A DNA stretch of 20,723 nucleotides from Kipferlia bialata (lineage: Eukaryota > Fornicata): positions 1 through 20,723 of the forward strand of contig BDIP01000087.1 in assembly GCA_003568945.1 (NCBI GenBank), given 5' to 3'. The translations under genes and the position numbers were made by a program. Positions within the stretch are counted from its first letter, which is position 1; each line of letters begins with the position of its first letter. Shown here piece by piece: positions 9,552 to 20,720 of this stretch. A model generated the notes under the pieces. The model searched no databases and was not told where the DNA came from. It worked only from the letters and a program-made list of their open reading frames with translations.

Positions 9552-12452
9552 CTAGGATCCTGCCTCTTCCTCTGCATCTGCCTCTGCCTCCTTATGGTGT
9601 GCACAGAACACAATCACATCGGATGGCACACGATACTGAGTCTTCCACGCAGGTGGAACTGTACCTGACGGTAAGCAACGTATTCAAGACACACATAACA
9701 TACATAACTGATAACACGACTTCCTCACCTCTCAGCTTCCCAAGCTGGTTGTCTGTTGCGGTTCCCTTCTGCCTCTTACTGACCTCGGTACAGAATGCCA
9801 CTGTTGTCTCCATGGCCAGCTCTGTCGACAGCAGTGCCAGCCTCTGCGGGCTATCCCCCACAAGTGCCACCAGACAGCCCATCAGTATCTCATGGAGGAC
9901 GGGGTCTGCGAAGAAGGGGAGGGGCGTGTTGGTGAGGACCTGCACGGTCTCTGCCACGTGCCATGTGGATAGGGCGCAGGACATGGTGTTGACAGAGGTC
10001 AGGGACAGTAGGACAGAGACGAGGGAGGGGCTGCAGGGGAGGGGGGCAGAGGCAGAGGCACAGCTGACCAGCGGGTACACACCCACAGAGAGGAGGGGGG
10101 ATATCTGCACACGAGGGAGCAGGGTGCGATCAAACACCGCCTCCCCCTCCGGAGGGTCTGCCCTACCCAGTGTGACAGGCACCACACCCACAGCAGGGTG
10201 TGCCTTGGTGCTGGCCTTCCCCTTCGCCTTGCCCTTGCCCTTCCGATCAGGCCTGGGTACAGCCTCCCTGGCCTCCCCCCAGCACACACACACAGGCTGG
10301 ACAGCAAGACTGGTGGGCGAGGTGTCAGGGTTGGCATACAAGAGACCAGGTGCGACAGAGGCCTCCGTGATGTGTTGTAGTTGGACCAGAGCAGTCTTAC
10401 CGCCTGGATCCGCGTCCCCTAGGATACCCCCCAGCAGGACTGAGTGGTGTCTGGCCAGCACACCCACCAGGAGCCATGTCATGCCGACAAAGTGCTGCAC
10501 ATCGGCTCCCACCAGGGTCTGGGAGTCCTCGGGGGGGGGAGGGGTGGTGAGGGAGGAGAGGGACTGGGAGACAGAGAGGAAAGGGGCAGTCATGCTGGTG
10601 GCCAGGCGGCGTCTCTGCCTAGACAGAGCAGAGGCCGAGGGGGGAGACATCGCAGCAGTGGCGTGGGAGACAGCCCTGCCCTGGGTGCCTGCCTTGAGCC
10701 TTGGCTGGGAGGGCCGCAGGATGCACTCTGAGAGACCGTCCAATGCGGCATGGAAGGTGTCCTTGATGGCCACAGAGGGAAGGGGGGCTAGAAGGGCAGT
10801 CTCAATCAGAACCATACTAGCTGCAACGGCTGGTCCCAGGCCCTGACCCACTAGGGGTTCACTACTATTAGACTGGTCCTTGCCTGATGGCCTGGGAGAT
10901 GCCTGTGTCCTGGGAGTAGACCTGGTTGCATCCCTAGGCTGGTGGGCAGAGAGGGGGTTACTCACACACCCACACAGGTACCGGCGCAGGGCAACGACAC
11001 TGCTCACAAACACACCCAACATCCCACCAGCAGATGCCGTGCTAGACTCGCCCCCTCTCCCCTTGTCGTGTGTCCTCAGAGTGTTCAGCGCAGTGGCCAA
11101 CACATACAGGGGCAGAGAGGCGTCTGGCCCCGTGTTCCTAGCCCTAGACACTGCCAGACAGTATCCTATGGACGCTGCCGCAGTATACTGGGCTGCAGCC
11201 ACCAGGATGGGACCCCCCTTGCGCTCTGTTGGTGGCTGCAGGGTCAGGTACGTGTCGAGATGGCTCTGCCCTTGCCTAGTGGACTGCAGTATGCCAAGCA
11301 GGATGGTACACACATCACTGGCAAGGGCCTTGCTGAGTCTGTAGGTAGACCCTTGGTCTGTACAGTGGTGGGAGAGGACCCCTAGTGTCTGGCAGAGCAA
11401 GGGGACCCAGGACAGAGAGTCCTTGGGCAGGGGATTAGCCTTGGTACCCCTGAAGGGAGAGAGGACGGCGGCCAGGGCGGATAGGTCTGAGGGCACCCTC
11501 CCCTTCACCATATCTCTCTTCATCTCACCCTTGGACGCTAGGGGTGCCAGCCAGGCCCCCACCGACGTTGCCCTCTCCCCCCTCAGAGGCACCCCCATCC
11601 CTAGCCAGTGGGCCAAGGACTCTGCCACACCCTCGGGGGCTGACTTCCAGGGCACGGGGGCACAGGAGGGCAGGCACGCACACAGGGTCTTGTACTCAAA
11701 CTCATATGCCCTCCACACAGAAGCATCCTGGACAGTGTCCTGTGGGGAGGCCAAGCCTGACTCCCCCTTAGCCTGTGCAGCGCCTCTCTTCCTGTCAGGG
11801 GTGGGCCGCTGTGCTAGCCGGGCCTTGGTTCTCCTGGTCTGTATATCAGCAGCCCTTCGTCTGTCTGACTGCTCCAGCTTGGTCTCAAGCGCCCTCTCCC
11901 GCTCGGACTGTCTGCTCTCTCTGCGGGACTGGGGTGAGAAGTATAGAGTAAACAGTAAATAGGGGGGTTACACTAAATGCAACAGTACATACCTGAGCTG
12001 CCTGTGTCCTCTTGTCAACGATGGCACTCCGATCCCTGGTGTCCTGTAGGGTCCTCTCCATATTGACACTCCTCACTCTCTCCCTACGCTCAATCTCAGA
12101 CGTGATACGTTCCTGCTTCTCCCTTTCCTTCTCTTCCCTACGGAACTGAGCCTTCTCAACCTAAGAGTGAGAGAGGAGAGCAGTGATTCTACTGCTATAT
12201 GACGAAGATACTGCATGAGTGCGATCCAAACACTCCACCATACCTGAGATGACACTGTCCTAGCCGTGCTGGATGTCCGCCTCTCCCTGGACCTTGCCCT
12301 CTTACCGGCCCCCTCCTCCTTGTGCTCCAGCCTCTGCTGCAGAGACATGGCAGTCCGCTTGTCCCGCTCCCTGTTCTGGCTGGCAACCTCCCCGGCATGT
12401 CTCACTAGAGAGTGGGCTCTTGCAACCTGGGTCAGTACGTATATATATATGT

Positions 12453-12493
<41 letters not shown>

Positions 12494-13396
12494 ATACCTG
12501 ACAGTGACACTACACAACACACTATAGAGTACCTTGTTTGCGACAGCCACGCCACGCCTGGCTTCCGCTCCCATCATACGGCGTTCAAGAGCCTCCCGCT
12601 GCAGCTGTGTGGCCTCAGTCTGCCGGGCATTGGACAGGGTAGGGGGAGGGTTGACAACGCTGGTGGAAGACCCAAAGCTTGCATCTAGAGCTTGGCCTGT
12701 ATCTGTGGTGGACACGTCCCATGCGACAGGTGCTGGGGAGGGGGAGAGGTTGGCTATGGGATCACGTGGGCGCAAGGGAGAGTGTAACCCAAGTCCCAAG
12801 TCCCCACCGATGCTCAGCCCATCTGAGGCCACACCAGGGGGGGGCACCTGCCAAGCCTGACCCCCCTGCACATACTCCCCATAGGCATGTCCCTGGTTAT
12901 CCTCAGGATCTGAGTCCTCATACCCCTCACTGCCCTCGTCCGAGGCAGACTCCCGACCCCGGCTCCAGCTGCTGGATATACGGGTACTGTGCAGAGACCC
13001 AGATAGCTCGGGACCAGGGGTGGACTCAGCGCCAACCACCTCCATATTCTCCAGGCCGAGACCGGGGGGTGGAGTGTATCGGGGAGATAGAGTGCATATA
13101 CTATTCTGGAACCTAACCATGGCCTCCTGGACATCCAACGTCTCCTTCAACACGTCTGCTGCAACACCGTCCACTACCGCTGCCCCAAGAGTGTCTCTCA
13201 GCTCATTAAGTGCGGTCACCGCAATCTTGGCAGAAAACCTAGCATGAATCACGGCAGGATGGGTGGCGATTGGGCAAGGTTGAGGTCGGTGTGGGGACAT
13301 GGTATCGAGGGCTGTAGTATTCCGAGGGGGTGACAGGTCATACGCCAACGGTGAAAATGTGCCCCCCCCCAACGGAGACAAGGAGGGGAAGTACAT
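9552..13396 (-). CDS. SCAPER-like protein (coiled coil plus helical C-terminal domain)
   Basis: Exons on the minus strand are 12533-13396, 12244-12426, 11993-12160, 9729-11928 and 9552-9664, all in phase, giving 1175 residues ending TAG. A second in-frame ATG lies at 13298-13300. Residues about 50-105 form an Ala/Leu/Val-rich helical segment (VAADVLKETLDVQEAMVRF) laid out like the SCAPER N-terminal domain. About 280-460 is a charged coiled coil rich in Arg, Glu and Gln. The rest is an Ala/Leu-rich helical domain; near 1070-1100, LPFFADPVLHEILMGCLVAL fits the LPFQYFSDPRL region near the SCAPER C terminus. The C2H2 finger of animal SCAPER is not seen. SCAPER binds cyclin A/CDK2, and it recruits CCR4-NOT to ribosomes making tubulin during tubulin mRNA decay. 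The assignment rests on pattern and order, not on an alignment; another coiled-coil plus helical-repeat protein remains possible. Confidence 0.5.
12437..12491. repeat. (AT)n and (GA)n microsatellites in an intron
   Basis: An AT tract (about 12440-12451) is followed by an unbroken GA tract (12456-12491) in intron 1 of the SCAPER-like gene. On the transcribed sense this reads as a 36-nt CU tract followed by the branch site and acceptor CTGACCCAG. Confidence 0.9.
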
Positions 13397-13590
13397 TGTT
13401 ATTTAAACAACTCAGAGATAGACTCTGTGCGAGTCTAAAAGGAAGTCCCCTTGGGGTTACCACCTCAACCATGCTAAATTCGATATCAGTATTTGAAATC
13501 AGTCTTACGACGCACTTTAAATCTCGTTTTTCGGGGTTCTTCTTCTTCCACCGGATCGAACAACATCCTCCTTGTCGGCAGATCCTGATC
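13397..13590. promoter_or_regulatory. Compact divergent promoter, SCAPER-like gene / importin-5
   Basis: Only 194 nt separate the two start codons. The importin side carries a pyrimidine-rich stretch (TTCTTCTTCCACC near 13540) and the other side an A/T-rich TATTTAAAC near 13399-13409. Neither is proven as a promoter element; the shortness alone implies a shared or overlapping bidirectional promoter. Confidence 0.5.
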
Positions 13591-16500
13591 ATGGACTTCA
13601 CTGCATTGCTTGGAGCTCTTCAGAGCACAGACACTGCTCAGATCAGGGCCGCTGAGGAGCAGTACGAGGCATTTATCAAGGCTCAGCCCCTTGAGTTCCT
13701 CCAGCGTGCGTTTTTTTCCTCTTACATCTCGTTTTCTATGTCACTTTCCTGTATTTCCTCACCCTAGTTGCCTGCCAGACCCTTTCTGACCCTACCAATG
13801 GTCGCTTCATGGCTGTTCTCCTTCGCAAGGAGCTTGTGTCCGGTGCCGATACAGCTTACGCTCGCTGCCCTGCCGCCCACACCTCTGTCCAGACATGCCT
13901 GCTGCAGGCTCTCTCCACCGTCACCGAGAGGGCCCACCTGATGCAGATTGGTGTTGCTGTTGCCAACCTCATGTCCACTCTCTGCTCCCCCATGGAGAAG
14001 GTACGTGTGATGTATCCATACGTGTGTATGCAGTCTGGTTTATCTGATGTCAGGAGCCCGATATGCGTTACTGGCCCGCTGCCACCCAGTGGATCGAGAG
14101 CAACTACCAGAGTGCCAACGAGGTTCACCGTATGGTGTGCTACAACATCATCCAGGAGCTCTCTGGAATCCTCGCTGGAGCCATGGCCAAGTGGCCCGCT
14201 TGCAAGGTTAGTAGGGTTGCCTCTAGGAAATAGTATGGGTTGTCCATTTGTAACGGTCTTGTCTTTTGCTTAGACTCTGTGCTGTGGGTTTCCCTGGTTC
14301 TCTCCAGGTAGATCTGGGAGATGCCCTTCACTGACCCCAGGACATCGTGGTCGCTGGACTCAATGACTCCTGTGCCCAGGTCGTCGAGTACTCCGTCACC
14401 GCTGCATGCACCCTGGTACGTGGCATTGATTCTTGAGTTACTCTCGCTCTTGATCCCAAGTACCATAGACATATATATCTCCTCCAATCCCAGGTCCTTC
14501 TTGTGACCGACGTGGCCCCTGTTCTGTTCCCCCCTATCTGCCTGGCCCTGACCACATCCCTGACCAAGCAGGTGGGTGGATGTGCTTATCCTTATGGAGG
14601 GTCCCTTCGGTATCTTCCACTCCGAATCTTTTGTCATTTTCCTCGATCAATTCTTCTTCCACTCACTCAGGCCTGGGACCTGTCTGCCCACATCATGCAG
14701 GAGCTCGCTGTCATCGGAGAGGCCAACGGCTCTCTTCTCCGTGCCTCCGTGCCCCAGTTCCTGACCATCCTCTCCCAGCTTGTTACCAACTGTACGTGTT
14801 GCATGCTATTCACTCTGATGATATGCCGTCTCTGTCCATCCAACATTTTCCCAGTATGACTGTCTGATATATCTGTGTATACCTGGACACGGCCTGTTCT
14901 AGTAGTTCCTCCTCACCTCACCCCAGCCACCATCATCGACTCCGTCAGGCACGTTGCCGTGGAGCTCGTGTGTGTGCTGTGCGAGGGATCCCCCAGGTAG
15001 GGACTCCTCTAGGTCGTTGTATAGGACTTCACATGACTCCCCCCTCACCCCTAGGAAGTGCCGCCAGTCTGTCAACGACGTCGGCACCATCATCGCCAAC
15101 GGACTGGTCCCCATGATGGCCGACCTCGACGACGACGAGCAGGTGGGTAGATCTTTACACTTCGTTTCTTCTCTAGTCTCTCTTCCCCCTCTGACCACTA
15201 GGCCTGGGACAGCACTGTCCCCGAGGCCTGGGAGGAGTCCGACGACCTCCAGGTTGCCGAGACCGCCCTCGACCGTATCGCCATTGCCCTCGGAGGCTCC
15301 GCCCTCCTCCCCGTCATCGAGAGCATCGTGGGCGAGACCCGCCAGCACTCCTCCTGGAAGATCAGGCACACCTCCGCCACCATGCTTGCCATTGTGGCCG
15401 AGGGATTCAACACCGCTGCCTCGATGCCCCAGGTCAGAGGCATGGTCGCCGTGCCCCTCTCCCTCAAGAACGACCCCCACCCTAGGGTGAGGTGGGCCGT
15501 GTGCAACGCCCTGGGCCAGATGTCCACCGACTTCCAGCCCAGGCTCCAGGCCAAGCTCCACCAGGAGGTCGTCACATGCCTCATCGACCTCACCAAGGTA
15601 TGTACACACACACACACACAACATGTAAAACCCATGTCCTAGATACCCCCCCTCACCCTTTAGGACACCCAGTCCGTGCGCGTCAGGTCCCACGCCGGTG
15701 CCGCCCTCATCAACTTTGTTGAGTACATCGAGCCCGAGACCCTCAAGCCCTACGTCGAGGCCATCCTGCAGGTGCTGGTCACCCTCATGTCCTCCGACTC
15801 CAGGCTGGCCCAGGAGAACGCCCTCACCTGCCTCGCCGCTGTCGCCGACACCATCGGACGCCAGTTCGGCCAGTACTACCAGTCCTTTGCCCCCACCCTC
15901 ATCGGCCAGCTCCACGCTGCCCTCGCCAACAACACCAGCGGCTCCTCCGTGCACACCCCCTTCGCCGCCAGGCTCATCGAGGCCATCACCCTCATCGGCC
16001 TGTCTGTGGGAGGCGAGACCTTCTCCCAGCAGTTCCCCGAGGTCATTGGCATGATCCTGACCGCCTGGGACCAGCACCACGAGAACCCCGACGACCTGCT
16101 CACCAAGCACATCCTCTTTGGCCTGGGACGCCTGGTCAAGGTGGACAAGATGCAGTTTGCCCAGTACTTCCCCAGGGTGATGCCCATCCTCATGCAGATC
16201 ACCAACCAGGAGTTCATCCAGATCATCGACGGTACGCGCTAGTTGTATTGACGTGCTGATTCTGATCATCCCCCTCTTTCCCCCCTCCATCCTTACCCCA
16301 GGCAACGACGACGAGGCTGACGGCGAGAACGTCATCTCCCTCGGTGACCTTGCCATCCAGATCAACACCCCTGCCATCGAGGAGGCTGAGATTGGTCTGT
16401 CCATCATGGGCACCGTGCTGTCCTCCTCCCCCGACGCCATGATGCCCTTCCTCGAGCAGGCCTTCAAGACATGGGTCACCCAGTCCCAGGCCAAGATGGA

Positions 16501-17792
16501 GGCATACGTCAGGATGAACGCCACCACCTGCATTGCATCTGCCCCCAAGGCCATCATGAAGTCCTCCATGCCCGACCAGCAGAAGGCATCCATCATCGAG
16601 GGCTACATCAACGAGTCCCTCAAGGCCATCGTGGCCGTGCTCAACGAGGAGGACTCCGTCGAGGTCATGCCCGTGCTCTGCATGGCCGTGGTAGGCTTTG
16701 TCAAGTCCATGCAGTCCATGCAGGACAAGGTGCCAGTGCCCGCCGCCCGCATCATGGGAGAGCTCTCCGACGCCCTCATCACCATGTCCAACACAGCCAC
16801 CGCTGAGATGGAGAGCGAGTTCGAGGGTGCGTGTCTGTGTGTGACATACTGTATATACCTGATATCAACTACCCCCCCACCCCCTCACCCCAGACATGGA
16901 GACCGACATGCCCGAGTCCGTTGAGGACCAGGCAACCCTGGCCGACAAGCACGAGCAGTTCTTCCTCTGCCTCGACGAGATCGGTGACGTGCTCGGCTCC
17001 TTCTTCACTGTCTACGGCGACCAGTACCTCCCCATCTTCCAGTCTGTCGTCAAGTCCACTGTCGACAGGTGGGCCATGATGCAGGGCCCTCTTGGCTCCA
17101 GGTTCCGCGTGGCCGCCCTCTCCGTGCTCATTGAGCTCATCACCCACACCTCCGCCGAGGCCGCCACCCCCGCTGTGCAGACCTACCTCCCCCTCATCAC
17201 CCAGTGCCTGGCCACCAACTCCCTCCCCCTCGCCCAGACCGCCGTGTTCTGCGCCGGTGTCATTGCTGAGAGGTTCCCTGAGGCCATCAAGCCCCACGCC
17301 CCCGCCCTTGCTTCTTACTGCAAGGCCCGCGTGGAGTCCCCTGACGCCCGTGACACCGAGGACTCCACCCTCGTGACCGAGAACTGCATCTCTGCCACAG
17401 GCCGTCTCCTCATGGCCTGCCCCGACCTGATCGCCCCCACCTTCGGAGGCGTCCAGAACGCCTGGCAGTTCTACCTCACCGCCGCCGGGTCCATCACCCA
17501 CGACGAGGAGGAGTTCAAGTCCACCGTGGACATGCTGCTGGCCCTGGTGCAGAACAAGAACTTCTGCTCCTCCCCCGCCATCCTCACCTCTGTGCTGACC
17601 CCCCTGGTGACCCTGGTCTTCCAGTCCGCCAACTACCACAAGATGGCCTCCGAGGAGGTCCTTGCTGAGGTCGGCAAGTCCTTCCAGGGCCTCATGGCCA
17701 ACCCCGGCTTCATGCCCGTGCTCCAGTCTGTGCTGGCCTCCGCTGAGGAGTGGACCCGCAACAACTTCACACAGACCTTCCAGAACCAGTAA
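13591..17792 (+). CDS. IPO5: Importin-5 / Kap121-type karyopherin beta
   Basis: Complete 12-exon gene: 13591-13705, 13768-14000, 14054-14206, 14341-14415, 14494-14571, 14671-14791, 14927-14996, 15055-15142, 15202-15597, 15664-16231, 16302-16826 and 16894-17792. All phases agree, giving 1106 residues, close to human IPO5 and yeast Kap121. It is built of HEAT repeats throughout. Family landmarks: VLLRKEL near the N terminus, MMADLDDDEQ before an acidic loop, HPRVRWAVCNALGQMSTDF, GAALINF, a second acidic loop (about 634-641, DDEADGE) before SLGD, and TENCISATGRL from residue 969. Importin-5 carries ribosomal proteins, histones and other cargo through nuclear pores and releases them on Ran-GTP. 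Introns (53-135 nt) crowd the first 1.6 kb; exons 9-12 are long. Codons shift from mixed to almost all C/G-ending along the gene, suggesting strong expression or a changed 3' part. In intron 3 (134 nt) only the last of three possible acceptors keeps the frame open. Confidence 0.95.
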
Positions 17793-18442
17793 GAGGCTAC
17801 CTGGCTCTGAAAGGGAGAGGGTATGCATCGCTGGTCTGGCTAGGCCTCTGTGGCCATGCAGTCTCTGTCTGATGCCTCTCTGCCTATGTCTCCGAGGAAG
17901 ATGCAAGGTGGCCCAGCCCCATCGATATCTGAGGGGGCGCCGTATACTAACCCAGTGTAAGTGTTCAAGTGATGTGTAGTGCAGGTGATCATTCTTTGGA
18001 TCGCTTGTTTTCTTTTGCCAATGTTGTTAGGCATCGACTGATTAGCGTTTGGATAACTGTTGGTTTGGTCGAACCAATATATTGTTATGTACTTGTTGTG
18101 TAGCTAGTGAGTCAGTCAGTATTGTTGTTGTTGGATATGAGAACTTCATATCTCAAACAGTCATTGACCTATAATATTACAATCTATGGTTGTAAATTCG
18201 GCTAGTATGTACACTTGCCATTAGATGATCCAAAGAGACCTGAGAATGGCAAAATGTGAGTGTACATACCAAGCCTTGCTAATACAAGTACTATGTATCG
18301 ACATCTAAATGGTAAACTGAGTAATTGTAAAAGTAAACTACTATGTCCATACTCTGGACGATCTGAGAAACTGGGAAACTGAAAAATGACTACTGTGCCT
18401 AGTAAAACACTAGGGCTGGGAGTTCCAGGGTGGAAGCTGGAG
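17793..18442. other. Convergent intergenic region, no gene seen
   Basis: This 650-nt stretch lies between the stop of importin-5 and the stop of the minus-strand Ser/Pro-rich gene. It becomes A/T-rich after about 18000. It should hold both 3' UTRs. I see no exon with the usual splice signals, no RNA gene and no repeat beyond short TTG triplets near 18122-18132. Confidence 0.6.
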
Positions 18443-20634
18443 CTAAAATGACATGTCGGACCTGTTGCGCCCATCCCAGTAAGGGGAGGGAGGCTTGGAG
18501 TCCGTGTTGGGGCTGTGGGGGCTGGTTGGGGGTAGAAGCAGGGCTGGTCTGGCGCTGCTCTGGGGGGAGTAGGGGCCAGAGGCTAGGTCTTGGGTGACCA
18601 GAGTCTCCAGGTGGGACCGAGAGGACTTGGTCTTGAGGGTGGGGGTAGCCGAGGGTCTCTTGTATATGACGGGCTGTGCTGATGTGTTGACGCTGTCCCT
18701 GCCCTTGCCCCGCCCTGTGGCACCTCCCACACTAGGGGTGGCAGACCCCCTCCTCACACCCCACAGCGCGTGGGGATTACGGGCCCTGGTGTGACCCCTC
18801 AAGTGCTGCACAGAGTCGGGTATACCCTGTGCTGTAGGCTGGGTGCTGGGCAGTGCTGTCTTGGCGCCCAGTCTGCTGTGTGTGTAGTGCCTGGTGGGCT
18901 CAAGGTGGAGCGGGAGGGGTCCGTATGCCTCGTAGGGTGGCTGATCGAAGGGGGCAGACTGCACTGTCTCTGGGAGGGAGCATGGGGCAGGGGGGAAGGA
19001 AGGGGCAGTGAGAGAAGGCAGCACGGGGAAGGGCAGGAGAGACCTGTCGGGGGGGAGAGGCCTGACGGGGTACAGGCCTCCGTGGCTCCCCACACCGTTA
19101 TAGGCAATGTCTCCCGTCTGCCCATACCCCTGAGACAGCACACCCCCTGCTACCCCAGGGTCGGCAGAGGGGACTATACAGGGAGAGGGGCTGCCGCCAG
19201 TGGGCTGCAGGTAGAGATGGTCGGCGTGGTAGGGTAGGGAGGGGGGCTCTGTCCTGCGGTAGAAGGCCTCCGAGGGGGTCTGGGAGGAGGGCGCAGGGTG
19301 TCTGAGCTGAAGACAGGAGGCATCACTGGGTCTGTGGCCTGGGTACTGGGCCCTGTACAGACCGTTCATGGGGTCACTGTGCTGGTGTGTGTCGGGAGAG
19401 AGGGGCATGAGGTGGGTGAGGGGCTCCGACTGCATCAGCACATCATCATCCTGTCCCATAAAGTCCTGTGTCTGCAGGGGGTCAGTGGGGATTGTGATAG
19501 AGGGAGGGACACGGGCAGGGGCAGAGGGGGCAGGGGCAGAGGGGACAGGAGGGGGAGGAGGTAGGGGGATGGTCATGTCGAGGTCGCCATGCCCAAGGCC
19601 CACATCCACATACGAGTCAGACATGTGCATACCCATGTCTCTCTCTCCCGGTATGACAATGGGTACCAGTCCCGTTGTGACCTCTAAGGGATGGGACTGC
19701 TCCAAAGGCTGGAAGTACGTGTCTTGCCCCTCCCTACCCATGGGAGCGTCTGTACCCGTGGCATGTAGCTGGGACCATCTATCCATAGGGTGTATACCCT
19801 GTACATGGCTGGGGACTGGCTCTCTCTCACGCTCCCTCTCTCTCTTCACCACAGGCTTGACCTCCCTCTCCCTCTCCCTCTCCCATTCCTCTGGAGTCTC
19901 TCTCTCCCTCTCCCTCTCTCTCCCTCTCTCGAGGTCGATGTGGAGAGAGGTGTCTGGGTTGAGGTGGAGGGGGGCTGGGACGTTGGTTCTGCCGGTGCCC
20001 TGGGGGTCTGCCTTGCCACATGATACATCAAGCAGCCTGGGGTGAGTGGGGTAGTAATAGAGACACAAACATGATAAGGACCCTACCTCCCGATCATCTG
20101 TATCCTCTCCTCGCCTGGCAGTGTGTGCTCAATGGTATCCAGCAGGTATCTGCACTCGTGCACCCTAGCCATGGTCTCCTGCACGATGGCCACGTCCTTG
20201 ATGCTGGGCCTTGACTCCTTGGCTGCATGGAGCAGGCCCTCCCACACACCTGTGCGGGTGGGGCCGTCTGGGGTGTCGAGGCCGAGGTAGATGTAGTACT
20301 CGGCCTGCTCAGCACTCTTGTCTGCAATGGACTCATCGGCAAGCACATCACTGGACATGAGAGGGGGGACAGAAGGGAGTACACAAAGAGGGGTGGGGGG
20401 GTACTATGTATATGTCTGGTACCTCTTGATGGCAGCGTCCCCTGGGGACAAGTCCTCCAGATCCCGACCCCCCAGATAGACACTCATCCTGGGGGTGAGG
20501 GGGGGTGAGGCGAGAGACGATGTGAGAGAACGGGAAACAGAGAGAGAGAGTACGTACAGGGCCCAGCTGCATATGAGGTTGTGTCTGGTGGCATTCTTGG
20601 GGGACAGCGGGTCTCTGTTCCTCTGGGAAGAGGT
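18443..20634 (-). CDS. Ser/Pro-rich protein with Arg-Glu repeats, 5' end missing
   Basis: Exons 20558-20634, 20423-20488, 20087-20350 and 18443-20036 join in frame to a 666-residue C-terminal fragment ending TAG; upstream exons lie beyond the edge G-run. I do not recognise the protein. The first roughly 135 residues look folded and mostly helical (for example SAEQAEYYIYLGLD, HECRYLLDTIEHTLPGEE) and are the best part for a homology search. Then comes a strongly charged tract of alternating Arg and Glu (about residues 160-200), encoded by CTCTCC-type repeats at 19820-19930. The remaining 460 residues are Pro/Ser/Gln/His-rich and probably disordered, with GRGKGRD and other basic patches near the end. 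Arg-Glu repeats occur in RNA-processing proteins and in long single helices; which applies here is unknown. Acceptors are CTCACCCCCCAG, a weaker CTCATGTCCAG, and CTCACCCCAG. Confidence 0.65.
19854..19932. repeat. CTCTCC-type repeats coding for Arg-Glu
   Basis: Imperfect hexamer-like repeats of CTCTCC and CTCTCT on the plus strand lie within the last exon of the minus-strand gene, where they encode alternating Arg and Glu. Replication slippage would be expected to change the tract in whole codon pairs. Confidence 0.8.
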
Positions 20635-20673
20635 CTGAGGTGGGTAAGAGACGGAACACACAATAGTGAGGAA

Positions 20674-20720
20674 GGGGGGGGGGGGGGGGGGGGGGGGGCC
20701 CCCCTTGGGGGGGGGGGGGG
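20674..20720. repeat. G-run with short C block at right edge
   Basis: Twenty-five G residues (20674-20698), six C, TT and fourteen G close the window. As on the left edge, the run sits inside an intron and marks where the gene becomes incomplete. The GGGGCCCCCC step hints at an artefactual join. Confidence 0.85.

Noticed and set aside
9599-10846. 415-residue plus-strand open frame opposite the SCAPER-like gene
   Set aside because: The minus strand has the coherent five-exon gene with matching phases; the plus frame has no splice context and no domain.
14274-14340. Alternative acceptors in importin-5 intron 3, at 14273 and 14307
   Set aside because: Each gives a premature stop or wrong phase; only the acceptor CTGACCCCAG ending at 14340 keeps the protein open.
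14899-16596. 565-residue open frame on the minus strand across importin-5 exons and introns
   Set aside because: It is a shadow of the C/G-ending codons of importin-5, has a repetitive Gly/Leu/Val/Asp make-up, crosses proven introns and lacks any family match.
16869-17906. 345-residue antisense open frame over the last importin-5 exon
   Set aside because: Same cause: biased codons of the sense gene keep the antisense frame open.
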